A DNA stretch of 64,000 nt from Coptis chinensis (taxonomy: Eukaryota > Streptophyta > Magnoliopsida > Ranunculales > Ranunculaceae): NCBI GenBank assembly GCA_015680905.1, contig CM027380.1:35704001-35768000 (forward strand). The letters are read 5' to 3'. Under the pieces are notes generated by a model. That model was given only the letters and a program-made list of their open reading frames with translations. It made no database searches and was not told the DNA's origin. Shown here piece after piece: positions 23,408-33,340 of the stretch (position 1 is its first letter; each line of letters starts with the position of its first letter). A program made the translations under genes and the position numbers.

Positions 23408-24258
23408 TGATCATCTCCCAAATGTGCATTTTATTACCCTTACATTATTACATTACAACCCTTCTTACATTTAATGCAAAGACAACTCATAGCTTTTATT
23501 GTCATTTTCAGGTTACAGAGCAATTCACACCACTTATCATAAAAGCTTTGTCTTAGCACAAAAAGGAGCCTTAATTACACTTATTATGAAAACTTGAAGC
23601 TACTATAAAAAAATGCTAAAAAAGTCAAAGATCAAAGTCAAATGTCAAAGGTTAAGGACTCAGAACCCAGGAGCTGAAAGTCAAGTCCTCAACTTAGAAG
23701 ACTAGAGATAGATGTCCTTAACACAAAAGATGGCTTTCTCTAAAACCTATCTTGATCAAGAAGAAATCAAAAAGCAAAAGCAAAAAGCAAAAGCATAAAG
23801 CAAAGGGTGAGGTGTCTCAAATGTAATGGAGAAGGGTAAATTAGTAATTTGCATAAAGTAGGGGTATAAGAACTAAAAGTTAGGAAGAGAGAATGCACCT
23901 AGACTTATTCTAGTGTCATATAGGATTTATTTTATAGTATTTTTTTTATTAAAGTCATTTGGTTTATTGTTCTTCAATTTCAATCTTGTTGTTTGGTTTT
24001 GTTATTCAATCAATCAATCATCTTTCTTTGTTGTTCTTCTTTTCAATCATTTCATTTCATTTCTTTCAAGTTTGTGTTCTTTCAATCATTAAAACAACTT
24101 AAGCTTTTCAATGTTCTTCATAAACTAGTTAACCAATACAAGTCCTAAACTAAAGATTCTACCTTCCTTTCTTCTAAAACTCCCAACCATTCAAACTCTA
24201 AACAATCTATGATGAACCACATCAACAACTTTGAGACTTCAACATAATACCAACTTCA
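23408..24258 (+). repeat. E2 3' LTR
   Basis: 851 bp, starting TGATCATCTCCCAAATGTGC right after the polypurine tract ATTTGGGGTTGG and ending ACCAACTTCA, followed by duplication GGAGG. Confidence 0.88.
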
Positions 24259-26102
24259 GGAGGCCAAACCATGGGATGGTTCACAATTTGAGTCACCTAA
24301 TTTCAAAAATATTTTCCTTCTATTGGGTGGATCACTCTCTTTATAGTGATTTTTCTTTATAGTTTTCTCTTTTTCTATTATTGTTTTAAGTCATTTAGGA
24401 ACAAAAACCCAAAAATCCAAAAAGAAAAACCCTTCTCTCACCCTTTCATAAATGTTTGTTTTTCCTATGCTTATAATAGAAGATTCTCGATATAACACTA
24501 GTCATGTGATTTTCTAAAACATAGGCAATGGATTCCATATACACCAACTTTTTGAAGTACGTAATCTCCATTCTTCTAAGGGTAGTTTGAGGATCAGTTA
24601 TGTGTTGCTAAGGGTCTCCCATATCACCATGATATTCTTACAAGACATCTTACGTCTTACATAGTAAATCCTTTAACTCACATAATTGAAGCCACAGTCT
24701 GATTGGATTGGGTTCAAAAAGAGCCAACACTAAAGTTGCCTAAGATCACCTGTTATGGTTTATTTTTCAAACTTATCTTTAGAAATCATAGCTTTTGTAC
24801 GAGTTATCTTTTTAACATCTCTACATAGTTTTCAAAACTTGAGGATATAAAAATGAAAATTATACACCCCGGAGTAACCAAAATGATACCGGATAAAAGT
24901 ATAATTTTATTCTCTTGTAAAAACCCTCTATATGGTTAGAGATACATTTTGAGAAAAAAAAAAAAAAAAAAAAAAATATACACACACACGCACATTTCAT
25001 ATGTGTATGTATATATAGTTGTTTACATACTTTACATTTCACCTTTTTTTTTTTCACCTGTTAGTATAAAAATAATCATGTATGGATGTTTAGTGCCTGA
25101 TATATAAGTAAAAGATAATACATATACATCATGCCAACATTTCTTCACTACATATATTTTCATAAAAAATATAAAAACCCAAAAATTTCATAGTAGACAT
25201 ATACTAATATACCTAATATATTAATATATTAATATACTAATATACATAATATAGAATAATTAAGTAACTTACTATTTAGGTAAACCACATATTTCTTGTT
25301 CTACATCCAGCAACCCACGCTCCAAACTTGTTTGGGGGTGGTATATTTTCATCACGAAGAACAGAATACAGGTGTACTGCCGTTTTTGCTCATGTTCCTA
25401 TGGTAATCTCTTTCCTTATCCTTTCATGCTTTGAGGACAAAACATATTTCTGTTTAGGGGTGGTATAGTAGCATTTTGCAAAAACTAGGTATTAAGTATA
25501 TTAGTATATTTCTTTCTTTCTTAAAATATTTTCGAAAAGACCAAAAATAGTTTTTCTGTTTAGTACTAAAAGTCTTGATTCATTTTTCTATGATGAATTC
25601 ATGGTTTAGAAGTCTCATTATAGCAATAAAGTAAAGATTCGTTCTTCGAACTCAGACTAATATACATGCAATAGTTTCTGCATCTTTTCATGAATGACAT
25701 GCATCAGCCTCATTGATTGTATATAGTGGTAAGTTTCTGAAAACAAGGTTAGAACAGTTAAGTTCCATATCCTATAAGAATCTAGCCAAAAGCCTCATCT
25801 AAATGATTATTGAGTGATGACACAAATAATGTCCGAATAGAAAGACCAGACGTCCACTTGCTTGATCACCACGCCATATCCTATAAGAGAATTTTAGCCC
25901 TTTTTGGATCGATATAACCAAATAAATGTTAAAAACCCAAAAAGATATTTTTCCCCTAGTTACCCTTTTTGAGCCTTCAAAAAACTTCTAAAAGCCTTTT
26001 TATTCTTCATCATCAATCCCTCATCCGTTACAACATACAATAAAAAGCTTACCCAGCTAACGAGTTGAGAATTAGATGAACGATAAAAAGTGAAGAGAAG
26101 AC
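24259..26102 (+). other. E1 3' part after the E2 insertion
   Basis: Continues E1. Homologous to E2 18130-22440: noncoding phrases, A-run and TA/CA tract (24955-25020), AT-rich palindromic tract (25200-25255), polypurine-like motifs at 25327 and 25450, an AGGA-loop hairpin at 25429-25442, and the CCACTTGCTTGATCACC block (25850-25925). Ends abruptly near 26102. Confidence 0.6.
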
Positions 26103-26808
26103 AGAAGTAGACTAGTTTAGAGTATCTCAAAGTTTCTTTTTGACGTGGTTCATCTTAGATTGTTTTGAGTTTGAATGATGGGAGTTTGAAGGAAGAAGGT
26201 AGACTTTTAGTTTAGAACTTGTTTAGTTTTTAGTTTATGAATGAAGAACATTGAAAGCTTAAGTTGATGAAGATTGAAATAACTTAGAACATTGAAAGAA
26301 AGTGATTGAAATGATAGATTTAAATAAGAACAACAAAAGAAGATTGATTGATTGAAATAAAGAAAAATAACAAGATTGAAACAAAAATGAAGAACAATAA
26401 AGTAAAAAATGACTTGAAAAATAAAAGACTAGAAATTAAATCCTGTATGACACTAGATTAAGTCTAGGTGCATTCTCTCTCCCTAACTTTTAGATTATAT
26501 ACCCCTACTTTATGTCTTTTATTGATTTGCCCTTCTCCATTACATTTGAGACACCTCACACTTCGTTTTATACTTTTGTTTTTTTCTTTTTCTTTTTAAT
26601 TTCTTCTTGATCAAGATAGGTTTTGGAGAATGCCATATTTTAAGATAAAGACCTCCATCCCTGGTCTTCTGAGTTGAGGGCTTTGACCCTTGACTTGACT
26701 GTTGACTTTGACTTTTTCAGCAATTTTTCATAGCAAATTATGGCCTTCATAATAATCGTGATTAAGGCTCCTTTTGGTGTTAAGACATAGCTTTTATGAT
26801 ATAAGTAA
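26103..26808 (-). mobile_element. Inverted LTR fragment of the E2 family
   Basis: The minus strand reads as the E2 LTR from about base 130 to near its end: CATAAAAGCTATGTCTTA, AAAAGTCAAAGTC, AACCTATCTTGATCAAGAAG, GGTGAGGTGTCTCAAATG-like and GATGAACCACGTC phrases occur in order. The LTR start is missing. It joins the cut end of E1 on the left. Closer to E2 than to the E1 LTR. Broken. Confidence 0.75.
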
Positions 26809-27002
26809 CCAAAACTGTAGTACTAAACCCCGAGAGACATAACATTTTTGTTAATTATGTGTTTAATAATTATGAAATAATTATATTTTTATTCTTTTGC
26901 AGGTTTTCGCAGTTAACGTGAATATGATAATAAAACATGCATCAAAGTATAGGAATATTGTGTATATTTGAAGTCTTCCCACTCAGGCCCAGTGAAGCCC
27001 AA
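26809..27002 (+). mobile_element. Left part of an older gypsy LTR, target of E3
   Basis: AT-rich stretch with loose similarity to the Athila LTR plan (AATTATGTG...TTAATAATTATG...TTTTGCAGG). It ends with CCCAA and continues beyond E3 at 45039. Distant and broken. Confidence 0.35.
26998..27002. repeat. E3 target-site duplication, left
   Basis: CCCAA, repeated at 45039-45043 directly after the outer right LTR of E3. Confidence 0.85.
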
Positions 27003-28445
27003 TGATAAGAGCCCAAAACTGTAATTTTAACCCCTTAACAATAATACTTTTAGACTAATTATGTGAGTAATAAATAAGAGTTAATGTTGATTACGTGATT
27101 TTATGTATTTTAGGCATTAGAGTCAATTATGTGCATAAATGTGTCACTTTTGCGAGATAAAGGAGCAAGGGTTGGTTGCTAAGAAGTTCTGTGATTAGAG
27201 GCCAAGATTCAAGGAGAAAAAACATTTTTAAAGCTCGGTCAAAGCTGAAAAGTAAAAGTCAGCAGAAATTCCAAAGACCGTATCTTTGGACTCAGACCTC
27301 AGAATTGGGCCTACCTTATGTCAAAACGACCATCTTGGAAAGAACTTTCCAATGGTCCTAGATTTTACCCAATCAAAGGAGCAGAAGTGGACAAAAAGGC
27401 TTCTGAAGTCAAATCTAGCTGAAAAGGCCTCTGTGGACTGAAGAAATTGGGTTTTGGGCTCGATTTTTCGGCCCAAAGCATGGCTCCAGGCCCATGCACA
27501 AGATTAGGGATCTCTTTCTCTTCTTGAAAGGAGGAAAAGAGGAGTTGATTAGTTAGACTTAGATTAGAAAATAAATTAGTTTAAATTCCATTAATTAGTT
27601 TTATTACCTTGTTTTAAATTCAGTTTTGAATCAGTATTGTTATTATTTATTAGATCAATAAAGTTAGTTAGTTATTCATAAATCTAGTTTCATTCCATTA
27701 AATCATTTTAGCTTCAATTCATAGATTTAGTTAATAATCATTACTAGTTTTAATTCAATCTTGCATGATTTGATTTCCATTTTAATTCAAATAAGTAAAT
27801 TTATAATATTTATATCATGTCTTGCTTAAATTCATATAGAAATGATAATTTAATGATTCAAGGCTAAAACCTCCATTATAGGGGTTTGAGGAAGCCTTGA
27901 TGAAAACTTGATTTTGTTAGCTTAGAAATCGTCATGATAATCTATTCAATTTTAGAAAGTAATTAGTTCACCATGAGAATGGATTTGATTGCTTCACATG
28001 CAAGTTATTATTTGGTAGATATTGTTATGAATAATTAGGGATTAGAAATACTAGTTTGTTATGCAGAAACATTGAAAATTGGATTACAACATTTCTTTGT
28101 TAGTTGATTAATTCGAATCAAGGTGGAATCGAATTCCCCTAATTCATTTTCTATTGTCAAGTTAGTATTTAAGTTCCGTCATTTCGTGATTCGCATATTG
28201 ATTAGTAGTTTCCCATCGTAGTATAATTCCATCGTTACTATCATTAACTTTGATAGACTGATAATCGTAGTTAACTTAGAATTCTAAAGAACTAGGAGTG
28301 GAACGAATCTTCTATTCCAACTATATTGCAATAGCATCGAGAGTAGAAAACTTTGATAACATTAAGCGTAAAATAGTTCTAGTTTTATTTACATTTGAGT
28401 TTAATCGCTTATTCGCAGGTAAAACTAGCGTTTTCCATTTTATCA
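27003..28445 (+). repeat. E3 left outer LTR, L1
   Basis: 1443 bp, TGATAAGAGCCC... to ...TTTTATCA. Same length class as L3 (1446 bp). A further 110 bp (28446-28555) repeats the LTR tail before the primer site. Confidence 0.88.
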
Positions 28446-28555
28446 AAGGGCACCGCTAATTTTATGAAAAAAGCTTTAGTTTTACTTGCCTTGTCATAAT
28501 TATATTCGTAGGTAAAACTATCATTTTACCTATTTGATAGTTTTACCTATTATCA
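28446..28555 (+). repeat. Duplicated LTR tail and primer-site remnant
   Basis: Begins with a primer-site-like AAGGGCACCGCT and ends with a second copy of the LTR tail (TTCGTAGGTAAAACTATC ... ACCTATTATCA). Not present in L2 or L3. Confidence 0.7.
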
Positions 28556-28557
28556 AA

Positions 28558-28575
28558 TGGCGCCACTGCCATCTT
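28558..28575 (+). promoter_or_regulatory. E3 internal A primer binding site
   Basis: TGGCGCCACTGCCATC; the first seven bases equal the tRNA-Asp complement TGGCGCC typical of Athila and Tat elements. Confidence 0.75.
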
Positions 28576-28689
28576 AGTTCCCTTTAGAATTGTTTTCATT
28601 ACTATTGTTAGTCTTCCCAAAGTCCCATTAAACCCATCCACCCTTGTTTGATTCTAACTGTGGTTGTTTCCTTCATAACTGATTTTTTT

Positions 28690-28995
28690 CCACAGGAATA
28701 CACTGAGTGCACCCTACGCCCTTGTAGGCCAAAATTGGAGCGCACCCCGCGCTGAAGTGCCTGGACATCAGTCAAGGCACAAAGGCACCACGCGCCCATC
28801 CTAGACAAAATGAAGGTGCACCATGCATTGAAGTGCCTGGACATCAGCTAAGGCACGAGCGTACCCTGCGCCCTCCTAGGGCTTAACCAGAGCGCAACCC
28901 GCGCCCAAAGTGCTTGGACCTCGAGTCAGACACGAGCGCACCCTGCGCCCTATTTAGGCTACTTTAGAGCGTACCCCGCTCCCTCTTCTGAACTG
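28690..28995 (+). repeat. GC-rich leader repeats, internal A
   Basis: Five or so copies of a GAGCGCACCCxGCGCCC motif separated by AAGTGCCTGGACATCAG. Two GTGCCT/AGGCAC hairpins lie at 28757-28780 and 28833-28856. In an AT-rich element this is a marked GC island. Closely similar repeats follow L2 and precede ORF-B. Confidence 0.75.
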
Positions 28996-29379
28996 CCCGA
29001 ATTCCATAGGTTAGTTCAAATTTCCATTTCTTCAATTTATTTAGTGTTTATAACTTGTTAAATACACTAAGCTCGCATATACAAGACTCTATTCATAAGC
29101 GAAGCAAGGAGGCATTCAGGTACTTCTTTCTTCCACTCCTCGCATCTCCTATTAGAGGATTTATACTAGCATATTAGGATTGTTTTGATGGTTGTCGTGT
29201 TTAGTTAAGATTGGTCTTAGCCTTGCATGAGATTAAGGTCAGGTCGCAGAAAAATGTCTAACGTAATCAATCACACGCCTATCTAGTATACCACACGCCT
29301 ATCTAGAAATTTATAGTTAGAGTTTCATTTGCATATTAATTGTCCTAGAAATATATATATATGGCATATCAATATGTAG

Positions 29380-31086
29380 ACATAATCAATTATGGCATAT
29401 CAATATGTAGACGACCAATCATGTGATTCTTATGCAAACCCTTCACCATGTTCATGATGTGGTAGTCCTGACCATTGGGCTTCTCATTGCCGATCCTATC
29501 AAGAGTTTGAGCCTACTATAAGATATAATAATAATTATGAGCCTCAATTTTCAAATTTTTATAGAGACCCATACAATCAAGAGTTTTGTAGTAATCCAAA
29601 CAGTACATGGAGCCAACCAGTGTCGTATAATTCTAGTTCTGTAATGAGTGTGTACAACGAACCAAACACTTTTTCGTGCACAATTTGTTCAGATCCAGAC
29701 CACACTTACAATTCATGTCCTATATTTATTCAGCCTCAACCTAACCCATCACAGTACGATATCAACCAAAGTCACTCAAACGCCAATAACTATGACTATC
29801 ACACACCATACCAGCCAGACCCTTCCACCATGCCAGAAATCACCCACCCATCTAGTTCGCCACCCTTCCCAGACCAAATTTCTCAAACTATGCTTCATAA
29901 CCTAACTATGCTTCAGAACATAGCCCAGATGAATTCCATGATCTCCTCACCTAACAAAGAACTTTCAACTTTGCTAGAGATTGACACACAACTAGAACAA
30001 CCTATTCCCATAACCACACCATTTGACCTAGTTAAGACCTACCCTAAATTTCATGAATCATTACCTTCCCATGACCCTCCCATTAACCATTATTTTGACT
30101 CCACACCCCACCTGGATGAGGAAATTCTTGAAGAAGACTCTTTAGGACATGTGTTGGATGACCACTCCAAATTGAGAGATGACATAGAGGAACCTCCCAT
30201 TGATCCATCTGAAGATGAATATAAGGATGACATATTAGAAGATATTTATAAAGATGTGACGGAGGAAGAATTTGATAACTATTGGCATTCTCTTAATATG
30301 GACCCTCCTGTTGAGCATGTCCAGGCCTTTGAGTTTGCTAACCGCACTCGGCTGGATGATTCCTCGACATATTCAAATCATGCCATTGAGGATACTTATA
30401 GTGTTTTAGAGGAAGAGGGTGAGAAAATAGAGATTAACAATTCTAATCTAAGGCATGAACACGTTAATGTGCAAGAAAAAGAGGAAGTTACATCTTTAGA
30501 GCAATGTGAATCTCAATTTAGTTTGGCAGCCGAGGAAATAACAATGGAAGGAATAGATAACTTTCCTAAAGATAAAGCCACGAACCACAACCTTGTGGAT
30601 TCAGCCAAGACAGATGTAGAGTTCTTAAGAGTGTGTGAGGATCCACCAACCACCCACCATCCACCTGAGTTACCACCTCCTAAAATCCAACCATATATCA
30701 CAACTAAACTATCAATTCACCCACCATTTCAGAGGAACCTCGAATTTGCACTTGAGCCCATTGCTTCAGAGACCCTCTATAATTTTTTCAACCCGTATAG
30801 TGAAGAGTGTTTTCCTAGCACACAATCCTATGAGTACACCATTCCTGTAGTTGACAACCAAGCTTTGACCGAGTGTAGTGAGAAACCTAGTTTGTTTTAT
30901 TTTTCTGCATCTGAGCCTCATGAAAGACATCAGGATCTAGACTTCATTCCTTTCTCACCTAAAGTATTGCTAATTCATCTTTTGGGTCCTTCAAACTTTT
31001 TAACACAGCTACAACATGATGGTTTGTATATGTTTTTTGATGGGTTGCATAAGTTTTCTTTTATTCTTCTACATGATTGCTTCTAA
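29380..31086 (+). CDS. E3a zinc-knuckle acidic ORF (no gag-pol)
   Basis: The reading frame opens near 29393 (MAYQYVDDQ) and is continuously open from about 29458 to 31086; about one break lies in the first part. Two CX2CX4HX4C-type knuckles occur: one around 29444-29492 (GSPDHWASHC) and CTICSDPDHTYNSC at about 29674-29715. Then come an Asn/Pro/Gln-rich linker, an acidic middle (LDEEILEEDSL, then EDEYKDDILEDIYKDVTEEE), and a Pro-rich end with PPFQRNLEFALEP (about 30720-30760) shared with E1 and E3b. No protease, RT or membrane segment. The knuckles suggest RNA binding, perhaps packaging of a dependent element; this is inference. It follows the leader where gag sits in E3b. Confidence 0.7.
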
Positions 31087-33340
31087 TTATACAACTTCAT
31101 TCTGTTTGAGGGCGCATTTAGTATCATGTTTTTATGGCTAGACCCCAAACTTTTTTGACTACTAGTTTATAGTTGACCATGCATCATCTATTTTGTGCCA
31201 CCCCAGTTTCTTGTTTGTTTGGGGGTGTGCACAGTCTAGGGGAATCTGACTTAAAATGACCCCACATTAAGTCTAAGAGAATCTGACTTTAAAAGACAAA
31301 TATAATTTTTTGTAAAATACCACCTTAATTGAGTATAGGCCACAAAAATTTTCAAACTTCAAAAAGAGTTTTCAAATTTTGTTTGGGGGTGGTCTATTTT
31401 GGTATTTCATTTCAAATCTTTTTGCCACCATTTGCCTGTCATGTTTACTCCAGTAGAATTTGTGTTAGTTAGTACATAACAATTTTATTATGCTTCTTGT
31501 TATCATATTATCTTTATAATATTTCTGTTACAGGTACTGCCAATTTTTACCACGTTTTTATGGTAAATTCTTTCCTTATCTCTTTACACTTTGAGGACAA
31601 AGTGTTCGATTGTTTGGGGGTGGGATAGAAACATTTGCAAAAATTAGGCACTTTTAGGATGTAAATTACGCACTTTTATTTATAAAATATTAAAAATCAT
31701 AAAAATTAGTTAGTTATATTATTTAATTGTGCTATTGAATTGTTTCATGAACCCCCTTCTCCCAAATTGTTTGGGGGTGGTATAAAAACATGATGTAAAT
31801 GTTTAAGAACATATTAGGTTGTATATTACGTATTATTTGTCTTATAAAATTTCAAAAATTCAAAAATATAAATAAAAAGTTTATGCTATACACTTAGGAA
31901 TATTGGTATTGTTTCCTTCTCTCTGCTCTTAATAATCTAGAAGTTTCACGTTAGCTTTTGCATTAGAATAGGTTTAGAAACTTAGGTTAATATGTAGGTA
32001 ATAATCTTTGCATCTTTCTATAAATATATTGCATGAATATCTATTCGTATTAATAGTAAGTTTATGAAATCTAGACTAGAGTACTTATTCTACAAATCCT
32101 GTGATAATATAGCCTAAAACCTTATATGAGTGAAACATTTGAGAAATGACACAAGGGAGAAGTAAATTCCGGATAGAGAAATCACACGTCCACTTGCTTG
32201 ATCACTATACCATATCCTAAGCGAGAATTTAGGCCCTCTTTGGATCGATATAGCCAAAAATTCAAACCTATGAATTATTTTCCGCTAGTTGCCCCTCTGA
32301 GCCTTTCTTTAGCATTTTATAAACCGCAAATCCTTTACCCTTTTACAAAACAAAATAAAATTAAAAATCAGCCTACCCATTCTTTGAATGAGTCTGAGAA
32401 TAAAGATGAAGAATAGAAAAGAGAAAACCTTTGAAATCAAGAATTTGTTAGTCGCTTCAAATAAGAAAAGAAAGTTTCCATCCAAATAAAAAATATATAT
32501 AAAAAAATAAAATAAAATAAAGAGTTAGAACTCCAAAAACAGAATCAAAGGAGTCAAAAGCGAAAGAAAAAGAAAAAATTGGCTAAGGATGGAAACAAAG
32601 TGTAGAAGCAGAGTAAGAACAAGGTTTTCTCTAGTTACATAATATGAAGACTCTATTATCTCAGACTGGTTCTTTTTGAATATCTATTTTCTTCATTCTT
32701 AAACTATCACATAATCCCCGCAACACCTAATAATGACCTCTAACTCAATTAGGAATAGGTTAGTGTGATAGTAAGTGGCAGATGTGTTTGATCGACTTCG
32801 GCTTCCTTGTGTGTCATTGAGATCGTAAGGTAAAGTGTGCCCACTGAACACTAGAGTAGCAAAACTTGAGCGAAAAAATCAGAGTGTTTTTGCCTTGACA
32901 GTTATGTGAGGACCTACTTAAGGACGTTATTCCAAAAATTCATAAACGTATCTATTAGTGCATTTCATAGTATTTCTCATTATATATATGTTTATTCGTA
33001 GATGATTGATTATTATACATATATTAGCTTAGGTTTCGACTTGACTATTATGTGTTCATTGCTAGTGAGATGTATAGATATTTAAGAATAAATAAGGAAA
33101 CAATAGTTGTATTTCTTAGTCATTGTAGTATAGATGAAGTTTGTGAGTACCTTTACTGGAAAACTCTCACGAGACTATAACTCGTCCACTAGGGAATTCC
33201 TAGTGGTTTAAGGTCTTGTTGCATATGGTCAATGCAATCACACTTGCCGAAACGAGACTAGTTAGAACTCTATTTTTGGTCCCTTATTCTAATTTCTCAT
33301 ATTTGCTTGAGGACAAGCAAAATGCTGTTTGGGGGTGGTT
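31087..33340 (+). other. E3 internal A, 3' noncoding region
   Basis: No gene. Holds five polypurine-like GTTTGGGGGTG motifs (about 31218, 31380, 31612, 31770, 33328), a phrase GGGAATCTGACTTAAAATGA (31240) shared with E2-E4, an 8-bp hairpin ACACTTTG/CAAAGTGT with AGGA loop (31586-31605), the CCACTTGCTTGATCAC block (32187-32260), and the three-hairpin tail described next. Confidence 0.65.
33186..33340 (+). promoter_or_regulatory. Three-hairpin tail and polypurine tract, internal A
   Basis: Hairpin 1: CCACTAGG/CCTAGTGG with GAATT loop (33186-33206). Hairpin 2: TTGCAT/ATGCAA with a 7-base loop (33219-33237). Hairpin 3: TTTGCTTG/CAAGCAAA with AGGA loop (33302-33321). Then TGTTTGGGGGTGGTT (33326-33340) touches the LTR start. 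The order recurs in internal B, E4 and partly E2. Confidence 0.75.

Larger units (their letters stand above)
14483..24258 (+). mobile_element. E2: Athila-type element inserted in E1
   Basis: A 9.8-kb LTR element with both LTRs and a perfect 5-bp duplication (GGAGG). Parts: LTR 14483-15278, primer site, leader, gag, conserved block, a small ORF, an env-like ORF-B split by solo LTR S1, 3' noncoding region, polypurine tract, LTR 23408-24258. No pol is present: gag is followed almost at once by the conserved block. The two LTRs differ at roughly one base in ten by eye, suggesting an age of a few million years. The coding parts are broken in several places. Confidence 0.9.
9991..26102 (+). mobile_element. 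E1: Athila-type LTR element without gag-pol, split by E2
   Basis: A Ty3/gypsy element with a 5' LTR (9991-10954), an Asp-type primer site, a long leader, a zinc-knuckle ORF in place of gag-pol, a conserved post-ORF block and a 3' noncoding region. E2 inserted at 14482/14483, so E1 resumes at 24259. The E1 3' LTR is missing; its internal part ends near 26102 against an inverted LTR fragment. The leader is homologous to that of E2. Broken; older than E2, which lies inside it. No target duplication can be tested. Confidence 0.75.

Noticed and set aside
24955-25020. A-run with TA/CA repeats as a LINE or SINE tail
   Set aside because: No LINE or SINE body precedes it; the equivalent place in E2 (18590) also has an A-run, so it belongs to the element.
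28690-28995. GC-rich repeats considered as a CRISPR array or CpG-island promoter
   Set aside because: Units are irregular, no unique spacers of even size, and they lie in a retroelement leader of a plant genome.
30513-30701. Gly/Trp-rich minus-strand ORF
   Set aside because: Antisense of the Pro/His-rich segment of the E3a ORF.
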